Shown: one piece after another, positions 35,539 through 45,072 of the stretch
Layout of the letters: every line of letters starts with the position of its first letter
Position numbering within the stretch: position 1 is the first letter of the stretch
DNA from: Candidatus Thorarchaeota archaeon
Lineage (GTDB): Archaea; Asgardarchaeota; Thorarchaeia; Thorarchaeales; Thorarchaeaceae
Reading direction: 5' to 3'
DNA: 64,000 nucleotides
NCBI GenBank assembly: GCA_011364905.1
Contig: RDNZ01000009.1
Location: 1 to 64,000, forward strand
Notes under the pieces: generated by a model
Told to the model about the DNA's origin: nothing
What the model saw: only the letters and a program-made list of their open reading frames with translations
Database searches by the model: none
Position numbers and translations under genes: made by a program

Positions 35539-38217
35539 ATGTCTGATAGAAGAGATGCGCAAGCACCAAGCACGGTTGAAGCCATTCGAATGGCATCTGC
35601 ATCCGTATTAGGGACATCAACAGGGCTTGGTTATCCGGTTGGAAGCGCAATTGGCGCTGGTACAATGCTTGAACAGCATTCTGAGTCTGTTTCCATGAAC
35701 ATCGTACCATTGATCTTCAATATCCGTGATACTCTAATGTCATCAGAAGGATTGGAACTTCTCTCAATAGAATATGACCTTGATAGAACTCCGGGTCCGG
35801 AAGTACTTCCTGAACAACTGGTCATAGCTGGAGGTGTCGAAGGCGGAGTCGGTTCTCATGTCTGTGTCCTAAGCTGGGAGAAAGGAGTTGTTGATCCTTT
35901 CAAGATCAATGATTACATGAAGGTCCTGTCCAAAAAGATTGCAGACATAGAAAGTGCTGTGATTAACAATCAGCTGAACTATGAATTTGAAGGTCTCCCA
36001 GTCATGAGTAATTTTGCACACCGCCTAAACAGTGTCTTGTTTGTCGACATGCTTGACCGTCGATTTCAGGGGTCTTGGGATTCCTTGCAGGTAAAGCCGG
36101 ATCATGTCGATATTGACCTAATTGCCAAAATGGCTGTCACTGATGATTTTACACTCCAGCCTCCGGGGCTCAGAGTTGTTGGACGAAAGACCCTTGAGTT
36201 CAAGCTTCCAAACGAGCCAGATGAACGACTTGTCGCTCACTTTAAACGACGTATTTTGACACCGAGTGCCATAGAAACTTTGACCAAGGTTGTTCCCGAA
36301 ACCGGTCAAGCTCTTCTGCAGGAACTCAACTATTACGCCTATGCTACGGAGGAGTCAGAAATTGTAGATGGCGTTGTAAGTGCACTAGGCTCTTTTCTCG
36401 GTCAGACTATGGTGTCACTAGCTGATATCGACTCTCTCAAACCTCGCATTAACGAGTTTGTAAAGATACTTGAAGAAACCGTTAACGAACTTGAGCATAT
36501 AGTTGAGAACCACCTTGGTTCAGGGAAATCACTCACGATTGATAACCACAGGAGTGAACTGATTTCTGCTGTTTCATCACACAGTGAACTGTCCTCTGGC
36601 ATAAAGAACACTCTTGCCATGGGGATAGTTGAACGATTAATGAATTCAGTTTCTCGAGAGTTCAGTGGACACGGGGAAATCCGTGCTTGGGAACTGAAAG
36701 GAACCCTGAGGTATGCTATTGCCTATGCCAAAAGAGTCTCTCAATATTTCTCGAGGGAGCTAAACCAATACCTTGTTACGAATGCCGCAAAGAAGGCATT
36801 CTTCACTGCTCTTCAAGATTTTAAAAATGAAACAGTCGGGGGGGACATTAGTTCCACTGACATGACATTATTCGATCTCTTCTATGCTGAAGTCCAAGCT
36901 CAGCTTAACGCAGCCTTCGCCAAGGAAGCATTTGAGGGATCTGAGTATCGCGACTTCAAACAATTAATGGATGTCGTGACTCGACAACTGATAGAATCGT
37001 TCAAGACAATCGACATATGGGAGCTTATTGGGTTTGAGAAAGTAGCTGAAATTGCTGGATCTGAGATTCGACAGAAATATTCGATTCCAGAGAGCGAAGA
37101 ACTAACAGAGCATGGTAAAGCTCTGATAGTCCTTCTTGACAACTTCCAGGAACTGGTAGCTGATGTCATTCCTGATGTTGCTGACACTCTTCTTTCAAAA
37201 CCATTAATCCGTCGAATTATCGACAAGATGTTATCAGAACAGACTAGTCTAATACCTGAACTTGAAGCCGCAGTTGAAGGTGCAGGAGAGCGCCCTGATG
37301 AATGGAAAAAAGAAGCAATGGCTTGGGTTGCGAGCTTCAAAAGTGGCCTGAACGAATCGATGACAAGTTCTCAAGCTCTTCTTGCTTTATTGAATTCAAT
37401 TCATGAGATTGTTGGAGAAACAGTGACCCCGAGTGCTATGGTGGATCGCGCCAAGTTTGAAGCTGACCAGCGAGAGCAGATGTTCCTCGCAAAGGTACAG
37501 GAGTGGGAGGAGGTATGTCGGGTTCTTGAGGGTGAAAACGAAGCCATTAGGGCCCACAATGCAAAACGCGAGGAACTACTCACCGAGAAGACTCAGCAGT
37601 ATGAAGCAAAAATGCGTGAATATGAAACTGCACTCAGGGACTATATGGAAAAACTGGAGAAGTACAAAGCTGAGCAAGCTGAGCTGGCTGCCCAAGCCGC
37701 ACAAGCTGCTGAAGTTGCAGAATCACCAATTCCGTCCACTCCGCCACCAGTTGTTACATCATCTCCTCCTCCAGTAGAACCTTCAAAACCTTCGCCCATA
37801 GATGCAGAGTTGGCTGAGATTCGGGCGCAATACCCCGTGAAAGAAGAAAAACCACTGCCTCCTAAACCAGAACCTGATCCCTCACTCAAGTTCTTTGTTG
37901 AATTGCGAGACCTGTTGCAGGGTAGACTCGATCAATTGAGGGAACGAGAGAAAGACATGGAAACGACATTTGCACGAAGGGTTCTAAGACTTCAAGCTGA
38001 AGGAATTGGTGCAGCTTCAATGATTGGACTCGATATAGGTGATGAGTTCGTGGAATACCTCATGGGTTCAAAAGTTCGGAGTCTTGGAAAGTTACTTCCT
38101 CGGGTTGCACGCATGTATCTCAGAGACCCACAAGAAGAGGGATTACTGTACCTTGTAACATTTGAACACCATGCAGGCGAGTTGACTGTATCAGTAGGGA
38201 ACACATACTTGAGGTGA
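35539..38217 (+). CDS. Very large helical/coiled-coil protein, unknown (892 aa)
   Basis: 892 residues, ATG 35539 with AGGGAGAGG upstream. An N-terminal region of ~200 residues has mixed structure (a Gly-rich AGGVEGGVGSHV loop). A long all-helical body follows, then a charged coiled coil (about 640-720), an Ala/Pro-rich linker with SPPPV repeats and a C-terminal helical domain. No enzymatic motif, signal peptide or membrane helix was seen. It is followed at once by the 816-residue gene, so the two are one operon and probably form a complex. Confidence 0.7.
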   Translation: MSDRRDAQAPSTVEAIRMASASVLGTSTGLGYPVGSAIGAGTMLEQHSESVSMNIVPLIFNIRDTLMSSEGLELLSIEYDLDRTPGPEVLPEQLVIAGGVEGGVGSHVCVLSWEKGVVDPFKINDYMKVLSKKIADIESAVINNQLNYEFEGLPVMSNFAHRLNSVLFVDMLDRRFQGSWDSLQVKPDHVDIDLIAKMAVTDDFTLQPPGLRVVGRKTLEFKLPNEPDERLVAHFKRRILTPSAIETLTKVVPETGQALLQELNYYAYATEESEIVDGVVSALGSFLGQTMVSLADIDSLKPRINEFVKILEETVNELEHIVENHLGSGKSLTIDNHRSELISAVSSHSELSSGIKNTLAMGIVERLMNSVSREFSGHGEIRAWELKGTLRYAIAYAKRVSQYFSRELNQYLVTNAAKKAFFTALQDFKNETVGGDISSTDMTLFDLFYAEVQAQLNAAFAKEAFEGSEYRDFKQLMDVVTRQLIESFKTIDIWELIGFEKVAEIAGSEIRQKYSIPESEELTEHGKALIVLLDNFQELVADVIPDVADTLLSKPLIRRIIDKMLSEQTSLIPELEAAVEGAGERPDEWKKEAMAWVASFKSGLNESMTSSQALLALLNSIHEIVGETVTPSAMVDRAKFEADQREQMFLAKVQEWEEVCRVLEGENEAIRAHNAKREELLTEKTQQYEAKMREYETALRDYMEKLEKYKAEQAELAAQAAQAAEVAESPIPSTPPPVVTSSPPPVEPSKPSPIDAELAEIRAQYPVKEEKPLPPKPEPDPSLKFFVELRDLLQGRLDQLREREKDMETTFARRVLRLQAEGIGAASMIGLDIGDEFVEYLMGSKVRSLGKLLPRVARMYLRDPQEEGLLYLVTFEHHAGELTVSVGNTYLR

Positions 38218-38223
38218 TTGACA

Positions 38224-40671
38224 ATGGCTAGCTCCTGGGTACTAAAGACAAGACAAATGAGTGAAGCTGGAAAAGAAATTCTGCTTCGAGAGGCTTTAGC
38301 TTCGCACATGCGCAGCACTAGAGACCGTCAGTTATTTCAGGAACTTCTCAAGGAAAACAGGCCCCTTAAAGATATGTTCTCATTCTTTGCAGCCTTCTAT
38401 TTACACAGTTATCAGGGTGTTCGTCTCCTAACGCCTTCTATGGAGCCTGGCGCGGGTAGTGAGATGAAAGATGAGCTTGGCGAAGAAGAACGGCATCAGC
38501 TTGAGCTTGAGGTTCGACAGCTTTTTTCTGAGAAACAACATCAAGAGGTTGAAGTGGCGAAACTTGCTAGTGATTTAACAATTCGTTTCATCGATGAACT
38601 AGGAGGGTCCGACAAGTCGCCACAACATAAAGAGAAAATTATTGATATGATACGGCAGACTCTGAGCCAGATTCCTACGACATACACACCAAATCATGAC
38701 ATTGACTTGATGCTTGAAGTCACTGGTTGGGGCGAGAACTGGCGCAATGAGTTATACGTTAAGGCCTCTGGACTGAAAGAGAGTGCGCTCTCTCTAAGGG
38801 AGGAGCTACTTAGAGAGCACCCCTACGAAGTCCCAGAAACATCCGTACTTCGTATGGGCCTTGAAACCATACTTGGACGTGTGGAGTATGTTCAAGGACG
38901 ACTTGCCGAAGCTCTCATTCCAGCAAATAGCTGGGATGCAATCGTTTCTGCAGTTTCGGAAAGATTTTGCAGACCAATGGGCTCTCTCAAAGGACTCAGA
39001 TATGCTCATGAGATACGTCTTGCTATGCTAGAAGCACTCATAGCTGAGTTTGATACCCCCACAACTTTAGAGGGCTTTGAGTCCCTGTTGGGCCGCGTAG
39101 TGACCACAAAAGCGGCGAAAATTCTAGTGGAAGATCCTGACCACATACTCGATACACTCTCTAGCTTTCTCAACGTGAGTGCAGATGAGATCAAAGCTCA
39201 ACTTCGACGTAAAGGCATCAGTGATCTATCAGTTATTGGGCCAGGCTTAGAGGCGTTGACCGAAGACTCTGTTTCCGACTCATCCAAGCCAGAAATCAGT
39301 AAAGAAGAGTTTGAGATGCTGGAGCGTTCTCTAAAGACTCTCGAAAAGATCGAAAGAACTCTTGATGGTCCAGTAAAAGGGATGCTTCGCTCAAAGGGTC
39401 TTCGAGCAACAGAACTTGAAAAAATAGACATCAATATGTTCACAAAGGATCGTGCAAAACTTGTTGGCATTGAAGTCGAAGTTCTAGAGGCCATAAAGGC
39501 AAAGTTGCGGGTTCCACCGCCAGAGGAAATAGCACGACTTCTAAAGACTAGAGAGCAAGTTCAAAGTGGCGCATTGAGTTCACTGGGCATCTCGTCAGCG
39601 AGAGATTTCAGCCAACAAAGAGCTGAGGAGGAAACTGCTGTAAGTTTACGCCTTGACCTCATCTGGCACTTCACTATAGGCATACTCACGAATCTAACTC
39701 GCGTTGTTGAGTCCTACATTCGGTCAAAACAAGACTTGTTACGTATCAAAGCACTGCTGAAAAGTATCTATGAAGACACAGAGATGGTTCTACAATTTCT
39801 CCGGGAGGAAATACTAATCGACTTGGCATCCATGCGAATCTACGAACTCAAAGTCCTTTACCCCGAATTAGATGCTAAGACAATATGTACTTGGATGCAT
39901 GCCAGGCTCTCTAGTAAAGGTATGAATACTGCAGGAGACGACCTCGAAACCTCAACAAGCCCAGTCTTTGAAGGCATCGTTGACAAATCGTTAGACATGT
40001 CAAATTTGGAGTATGATAATTATGCGATTGCTTTTGACATTATGCAACGTTTCTTGAAACAAGAACGGCTAGAGAAGCTGGCAAAGGAAGAATATGCGCT
40101 TGAAGCTAAAGAAAAAGAGAAGCGTAGGATTGAGGAAAAGAAGGAAGGTATCGATGTTTTGATGTACCTTCATAATAAGGCTCGGACTGTCTTTCGAGCA
40201 ATCAGTCGGGTTGGCACTAAGGGTCTCGAATGGACCCATAATGACACAACCAAGTGTACCAATCTTCTTTCTTACTATATCAAGACCAATAGAGGAAGAA
40301 AAATCTGTTCTGCATGCGGATCCCTACCGAAGGATGGAAAATGCGCTCAACACGGATCGAACTTCATCAAGGATGCATCAGATATGGACAATCTGTCTAT
40401 CTTTATCATGCAGAGTCTTTTTGAAATCAAAGAAGGATTGATCGGAGAAGGTAGAGGGGTTGAGCCAATGTCATGGGACAAAGCGAAATCCACTGTTGAG
40501 CGAGAGATTGGAGTTCTGAAAAGAAGAGGAAAACTGACATCCAAGACTAACCTAAAGGAACTGATGCCCGGAGAGATCAATTACATTGTTGGTCCTGCAA
40601 TGTCCGCTATTGTTGCTAAGTACTTCAACGAGTCATTGGGTTACGCCGCACGTCGGGCTGAAATAGCGTAG
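38224..40671 (+). CDS. Very large helical protein with Cys/His knuckle (816 aa)
   Basis: About 815 residues from ATG 38224, which has GAGGTGA 8 nt upstream; TTG 38218 abuts the previous stop. Nearly all-helical, with a long charged coil before the C-terminus (LAKEEYALEAKEKEKRRIEE) and a short CSACGSLPKDGKCAQHG zinc-knuckle-like element around residue 700. No known family recognised. Spacing of six bases from the 892-residue gene suggests the products act together. Confidence 0.7.
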   Translation: MASSWVLKTRQMSEAGKEILLREALASHMRSTRDRQLFQELLKENRPLKDMFSFFAAFYLHSYQGVRLLTPSMEPGAGSEMKDELGEEERHQLELEVRQLFSEKQHQEVEVAKLASDLTIRFIDELGGSDKSPQHKEKIIDMIRQTLSQIPTTYTPNHDIDLMLEVTGWGENWRNELYVKASGLKESALSLREELLREHPYEVPETSVLRMGLETILGRVEYVQGRLAEALIPANSWDAIVSAVSERFCRPMGSLKGLRYAHEIRLAMLEALIAEFDTPTTLEGFESLLGRVVTTKAAKILVEDPDHILDTLSSFLNVSADEIKAQLRRKGISDLSVIGPGLEALTEDSVSDSSKPEISKEEFEMLERSLKTLEKIERTLDGPVKGMLRSKGLRATELEKIDINMFTKDRAKLVGIEVEVLEAIKAKLRVPPPEEIARLLKTREQVQSGALSSLGISSARDFSQQRAEEETAVSLRLDLIWHFTIGILTNLTRVVESYIRSKQDLLRIKALLKSIYEDTEMVLQFLREEILIDLASMRIYELKVLYPELDAKTICTWMHARLSSKGMNTAGDDLETSTSPVFEGIVDKSLDMSNLEYDNYAIAFDIMQRFLKQERLEKLAKEEYALEAKEKEKRRIEEKKEGIDVLMYLHNKARTVFRAISRVGTKGLEWTHNDTTKCTNLLSYYIKTNRGRKICSACGSLPKDGKCAQHGSNFIKDASDMDNLSIFIMQSLFEIKEGLIGEGRGVEPMSWDKAKSTVEREIGVLKRRGKLTSKTNLKELMPGEINYIVGPAMSAIVAKYFNESLGYAARRAEIA

Positions 40672-40679
40672 TTGATTGA

Positions 40680-41000
40680 TTACACACTCTTAGTCGTTTC
40701 AGTTATCCAGTCCAGATAGTCCTTAGCCCCCTTTTCGACTCTTAAAACGACATACTCCGGAACCTCATAGGGGTGGATTCTCTTTATGACTTCCTCCAGA
40801 CTTGAAGCTAGGTCTGCCTTTGTTTTCATTACTAGTAACGCTTCATTATCAGTCACAATCTCACCCTTCCAGTGATAGATGCTTTTGACTGATGGAATGA
40901 TATTAACACAAGCACAGACTTTGGCTTCAACTAATACTCGAGCTAGGTTTTGTGCCACTTCGATAGGACAAGTTGTAATGGCAACGATGAAATCCGACAT
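40680..41000 (-). CDS. cutA: CutA1-family divalent-cation tolerance protein
   Basis: 106 residues. The family sequence is clear: ITTCPIEVAQNLARVLVEAKVCACVNIIP, then YHWKGEI and a C-terminal YVVLRVEKGAKDYLDWI. CutA forms very stable trimers related to PII proteins and is widespread; its role in metal tolerance is established only in bacteria. Confidence 0.93.
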   Translation of the reverse strand: MSDFIVAITTCPIEVAQNLARVLVEAKVCACVNIIPSVKSIYHWKGEIVTDNEALLVMKTKADLASSLEEVIKRIHPYEVPEYVVLRVEKGAKDYLDWITETTKSV

Positions 41001-41045
41001 AAGAATTCACATACCCGCTTTGCATATAGTGACTTCTATTTCTAA

Positions 41046-42515
41046 ATGCAGACCAATGGAATTAGCAAATCGAAGGCCATTTATACCCACTATCAATCCC
41101 GAGCCCTTGGTGATTCTTTGAAGAAGTTCAAACCAGAAGGAGTAATGCCTGCCCTAGTAACACCATTCACGCGAGATGGCGACATCAATGAGGAGGGCTT
41201 TAAACAAGTCATTGACTACACCATTGAGAAAGGCGCGACTGGTGTGGTAGCTCTAGGTACGACTGGTGAGTTCTCATACTTGAGGACAGAAGAACGGAAG
41301 AAGATACTAAGACTCACTGAGAAGTATGTAGATGGAAGAGTACCTATCATTGCAGGAACAGGTCAAAACAGCACTCGTGCGACCTTGGCACTCACACAGT
41401 TCGCCGCAGATTTGGGGTGTGATGCGGCACTCGTAATCTCGCCGTACTATCTACGACCAACGGACAAAGGGTACTATGAGCACTATGAGGAAATTGCTAC
41501 CAAGGGAAATATCCCAGTTATCCTATACAATATACCACAATGCACCCTTGGAGTTCTTAATTCGAATGTCGTCGAGGACCTAGCGTTTTTGGATAATATT
41601 GTTGGCATCAAAGACAGTAGCGGAAGTGTGCCCTACATTCTTGAACTGATTCAAAAGCTCAAGGGGAAAATGGAGGTCATTATTGGAGCCGATGAGTGCT
41701 TCCTCTCTGCGATAGTGGCTGGCTCAAAAGCTGCGATCATGGCTTCAGCGAATGTGATTCCACATATTTGGCTTGAAATCATGAGATTGGCGCAAAGCGG
41801 GAAAGTCGAGGAAGCCGCTGAGCTCCAGCGTACTACTCAAACTTTTGCCCGAATGGTTTTGAAGTATGGGGCTGCTCCGCCGGTTAAAGCAGCATTGAAA
41901 ATGATAGGTTTGGACGCAGGTCGTGCCAGAATGCCCCTTAATAGCGGCGGGACTCTTACACCTGAGATGAAAGAAGAGATACGAATTGAGTTAGAGAAGA
42001 TGGGTGTCATTCCGAAATTGGAACATCCTCCGGTTCAGACAAATATCGATGTGATTGAGTTCCTTGCTAGTCAGGGGTTAATGCTAGAGCAGACTCCGGA
42101 CATTTCTGTCAGTAGCGCTGCAAACGAGAAGGTGTCCGTTGGTGTTGCCGTTGGCTCTAAGAAGGGGCCAGTTGGTCGGACATTTGTAAGACTGCTCACA
42201 GTACCGAAGGTTGGCCATGAAGCTCTGACCGTCATTCTTGAGCCAAACCTGGCTGTTAAGCCTAGTAGTCTTATGCTTCCAGTACAGAAAATACAGTCCA
42301 TGCGCCAAGCATCTTTGTTCTATGGGCCGGTTCAGTCTGGTGCTGCCAAAGCAATTTCATCGTTCTTGGAAGCGAATAAGATACCAGAAAAATCGGTTGT
42401 TGATGATTTGATCATTCTAACTCTAGATATTGACTTGAATTCGAGCGACCGCCGCGAGATTACAGCTGCGGCTCAACAAGCTGTTGAAGAAGCGCTACAT
42501 GGAATTTGGGGGTGA
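41046..42515 (+). CDS. Aldolase (NAL superfamily)-Fae fusion protein, Fae His missing
   Basis: 489 residues from ATG 41046, which would be leaderless behind TATA-like CATATA (~41020); TTG 41118 (LKKFKPEG) is a sound alternative. Residues ~28-320 are a DapA/N-acetylneuraminate-lyase-type barrel with GTTGE (71-75), Tyr161 (YNIP) and Schiff-base Lys189 (GIKDSSG). The DHDPS Arg in YNVPxR is absent (YNIPQC). Residues ~360-489 form a formaldehyde-activating-enzyme domain (GSKKGPVG, ILEPNLAVKPSSLM, FYGPVQSGAAKAI). Its catalytic His position is Ser364 and the C-terminal tail is short. Operon with the next gene. Confidence 0.82.
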   Translation: MQTNGISKSKAIYTHYQSRALGDSLKKFKPEGVMPALVTPFTRDGDINEEGFKQVIDYTIEKGATGVVALGTTGEFSYLRTEERKKILRLTEKYVDGRVPIIAGTGQNSTRATLALTQFAADLGCDAALVISPYYLRPTDKGYYEHYEEIATKGNIPVILYNIPQCTLGVLNSNVVEDLAFLDNIVGIKDSSGSVPYILELIQKLKGKMEVIIGADECFLSAIVAGSKAAIMASANVIPHIWLEIMRLAQSGKVEEAAELQRTTQTFARMVLKYGAAPPVKAALKMIGLDAGRARMPLNSGGTLTPEMKEEIRIELEKMGVIPKLEHPPVQTNIDVIEFLASQGLMLEQTPDISVSSAANEKVSVGVAVGSKKGPVGRTFVRLLTVPKVGHEALTVILEPNLAVKPSSLMLPVQKIQSMRQASLFYGPVQSGAAKAISSFLEANKIPEKSVVDDLIILTLDIDLNSSDRREITAAAQQAVEEALHGIWG

Positions 42516-42520
42516 ATCAA

Positions 42521-43996
42521 GTGACTAGCGAATTTCGATTCAAAGGCGTCTATCCCGCTCTTGTGACACCATTTGATAAGAATGGGGTTAATGAAAAGCA
42601 ATATCGCAATCTCATAGATTTCACGATTAAAAATGGCGCTACTGGGATAGTCCCTTGCGGAACTACAGGTGAGTTCACGAGCATGCGATTCGAGGAAAAA
42701 GAAGAGGCTATCCGTATCGCGTGTAAAGCCGCAAAGGGTAGAGTTCCAGTGCTTGCGGGAACAGGTCATGCGTATACCAACGATGCTATCAAACTAACTC
42801 GCAGAGCCGCTGAGTTTGGAGCCGCTGCGGCTCTCGTGGTCACTCCTTATTTCATGAAGCCATCCGAGAAGGAGATCTACGAACATTTCGAAAAAATCGC
42901 AAATAATAGTGATATTCCAATTATCGTTTACAACATCCCTCAGGTGACTGGTGTTCCTTTACATTGGACTTTGATTGATGGTCTCAGAGAAATTGATGGA
43001 ATTGTGGGCCTAAAAGATTCAAGTGGTGATCTAGTCAATTTAACAACGATTCTTGTACGTAAGCCTGATAATTTCCAAGTCATGGTCGGTCACGACGAGG
43101 TGGCCTTGCCAGCTTTGGCATCAGGCTGCAATGGTGCTATCCTTGCAAGCGCCAATGTTTTTCCTGACCGGTATATCAGGATGCAGAGTGCGCTTGCTAC
43201 AGGCGATCTAAAAGAAGCTCGTATCATTCAGCGAAGCATTCAGAAAATTGTACGCATCTTTGTGAATAATGGTGGTGGTCTAGCCGTTAAGGCTGCACTA
43301 AACATGATGGGTGTACCAGTAGGCAATGCAAGACATCCACTTCTCATCGGAGATAGCCTCGGATATGAAATGCATGATGAGATTCGGACTTGTCTTGAAG
43401 ACCTCCAAATGATTCCACGTGGATTTGTCACTTTCAAGATGGGCAACCGATATATTGAGAGTGAGACCTATCCCAAAGCAGTAGGCATGGTCCCGGATGT
43501 CGTTGAAGACTTGACTCTTTTGCATGGAGAAGCCCTCTTTGGCGGAGGCAATGATGTGGCACATGTGGATTTGATCATGGGCTTGCGTTCTGGTCCTATG
43601 AGTGATGCATTGAAGACTGCTGGAAAAGTGACTGAAGGCTTTCACCAATCGAACATAATCAAAGAACTTGAGCTGACCACTATATTTGCACCCACTGTAA
43701 CAATCACATCAGAAAGACACCGAAAGATGGTCTATGAAGTAGCTCAACGTGCAGTCGAAGACGCTGTAAGACGGACAATCACTGACAATATTATCCCCGA
43801 GGAACTTGTTCGAGACCTTGTAATTGCAGCGAATGTTTTTGTTCATCCAAGTGCTGTAAACAAAACTCGCGTTCATATTAACAACTTCATCGCAGTCCGA
43901 CATGCCCTTCGAAGAGCCATTGAGGGACGTCAGAGTGTGGAGGAAATAATTGCTAGAAAGGACTCGGCGAGACATCCATTTGCCTATAATCCCTAG
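42521..43996 (+). CDS. Aldolase (NAL superfamily)-Fae fusion protein, Fae His intact
   Basis: 491 residues from GTG 42521, which has GGGGGTGA 5-6 nt upstream; TTG 42506 and GTG 42512 are in frame and would overlap the previous stop. The barrel domain has CGTTGEF, YNIPQV (Tyr137) and GLKDSSG (Lys165), again without the DHDPS Arg. The C-terminal ~160 residues are a full-length Fae domain: FGGGNDVAHVDLIMG with catalytic His348, LVIAANVFVHPSA, and the canonical end KDSARHPFAY. The Fae substrate loop region before KMVYEVAQ diverges. Likely partner of the upstream paralogue. Confidence 0.87.
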   Translation: MTSEFRFKGVYPALVTPFDKNGVNEKQYRNLIDFTIKNGATGIVPCGTTGEFTSMRFEEKEEAIRIACKAAKGRVPVLAGTGHAYTNDAIKLTRRAAEFGAAAALVVTPYFMKPSEKEIYEHFEKIANNSDIPIIVYNIPQVTGVPLHWTLIDGLREIDGIVGLKDSSGDLVNLTTILVRKPDNFQVMVGHDEVALPALASGCNGAILASANVFPDRYIRMQSALATGDLKEARIIQRSIQKIVRIFVNNGGGLAVKAALNMMGVPVGNARHPLLIGDSLGYEMHDEIRTCLEDLQMIPRGFVTFKMGNRYIESETYPKAVGMVPDVVEDLTLLHGEALFGGGNDVAHVDLIMGLRSGPMSDALKTAGKVTEGFHQSNIIKELELTTIFAPTVTITSERHRKMVYEVAQRAVEDAVRRTITDNIIPEELVRDLVIAANVFVHPSAVNKTRVHINNFIAVRHALRRAIEGRQSVEEIIARKDSARHPFAYNP

Positions 43997-44766
43997 TCAT
44001 TCCCTGTCCTCGTGTATTTGCTTCCGCATGCTCTAATCAGGATGCCTATTGTCAGAATCGGTACGGAAAATGTGATTGTAACCATTTGACTAAGAAATGA
44101 TGAAACAAGATAGATTGTAGGAAGGGTGTTTCCTATCATGAGAACAGTGAAGACCAAACTGGCCAAAACTGGAATGAGAAAAATCTTGAGTCCTATGCGA
44201 TTCTTTTCGTATTGCCTTAGTGAGATGACCTGTAGGACTCCCAGTACGAATACAATGAAACTAGGTATAAGCAAGGGAGTAGATGCAATAGTACGAATAC
44301 CCGCCCCAGACCACCCTGTAAAGATGTAGTTGAACAATGGTGAAATCATCCCTGTTAAGCTGAATCCAACATAACCATTATAGAAACTCCCTCCTGGATA
44401 TCCAAAGGTAAACACGCTTGGTAGGAAAAGCCCCGCATAGAGATGATAATTCCTGACTACCTTTTGCGACCTGGACAGATTTCTGAAATCAAGGTACATG
44501 AGGATGAGATAAACTAGGGATCCAGACACAAGTAGTAATATGGCCAAATTTCGCCACCAATAGTATCCAGGGTAGACTCTTGCTCCCCAATAATCTGCAA
44601 TGGTTCCAGGACGAATCTCTATTCCCCAAAAATACGGGGTTGCATAGTTTGTAGAAACGCCTAGTGTGAACAATCCAAGCCCGAGTAGAATATAGAAGAT
44701 CTTGTAGATTGAATTTAATATTTGGCCTCCTATCTTACTTCGTTGGCTCTCCAAATTTCTTACCAC
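43993..44766 (-). CDS. Polytopic membrane protein, unknown
   Basis: 257 residues with about six hydrophobic segments and Tyr/Trp-rich external loops. The start is GTG 44766, and its codon lies within a short perfect hairpin (44763-44779). AGGAGG further in (about 44730) has no ATG after it. It overlaps the convergent aldolase-Fae gene by 4 bases. No family recognised. Confidence 0.6.
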   Translation of the reverse strand: MVRNLESQRSKIGGQILNSIYKIFYILLGLGLFTLGVSTNYATPYFWGIEIRPGTIADYWGARVYPGYYWWRNLAILLLVSGSLVYLILMYLDFRNLSRSQKVVRNYHLYAGLFLPSVFTFGYPGGSFYNGYVGFSLTGMISPLFNYIFTGWSGAGIRTIASTPLLIPSFIVFVLGVLQVISLRQYEKNRIGLKIFLIPVLASLVFTVLMIGNTLPTIYLVSSFLSQMVTITFSVPILTIGILIRACGSKYTRTGND

Positions 44767-44779
44767 ACGTTCTGTGTGG
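44763..44779. repeat. Perfect 6-bp hairpin over a gene start
   Basis: CCACAC-GTTCT-GTGTGG. The rest of the 44767-45072 gap is AT-rich and otherwise holds only the TATA box for the small gene at 45073. Confidence 0.5.
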
Positions 44780-44983
44780 AAGGATTTGTCTTAAGTCTAA
44801 TCTTAATTGAAGTCATTCTGACGGCCTGAAAATCTTATTGGCCATTTGTTAAGGCGAATAATTCGTGCGTGTACTCTCAAAACTTGTTGTTTATGCTTAT
44901 AGAAAATAGAAAATTGTAGTATTCAAGGAGATGTCATCAAATGCACTTTCAAGCCTTAAGAACGCATCCATTCGTCATGTTCG

Positions 44984-44994
44984 CCTATATATAG
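44984..44994 (+). promoter_or_regulatory. Strong TATA box
   Basis: CCTATATATAG. The start is expected near 45014, giving a leader of about 60 nt with GGAG at 45061 for the small gene at 45073. Confidence 0.6.
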
Positions 44995-45072
44995 TACAAA
45001 CGCTATCATAGTCATAAGTCTTGCATCCCTCTTAGACTGTCGCACCACCACGCATCCGTCGGAGTTACAAAA

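Noticed and set aside
41046-43996. Two dapA genes for lysine biosynthesis
   Set aside because: The DHDPS-specific Arg is absent, an Fae domain is fused, and no other lysine genes are nearby.
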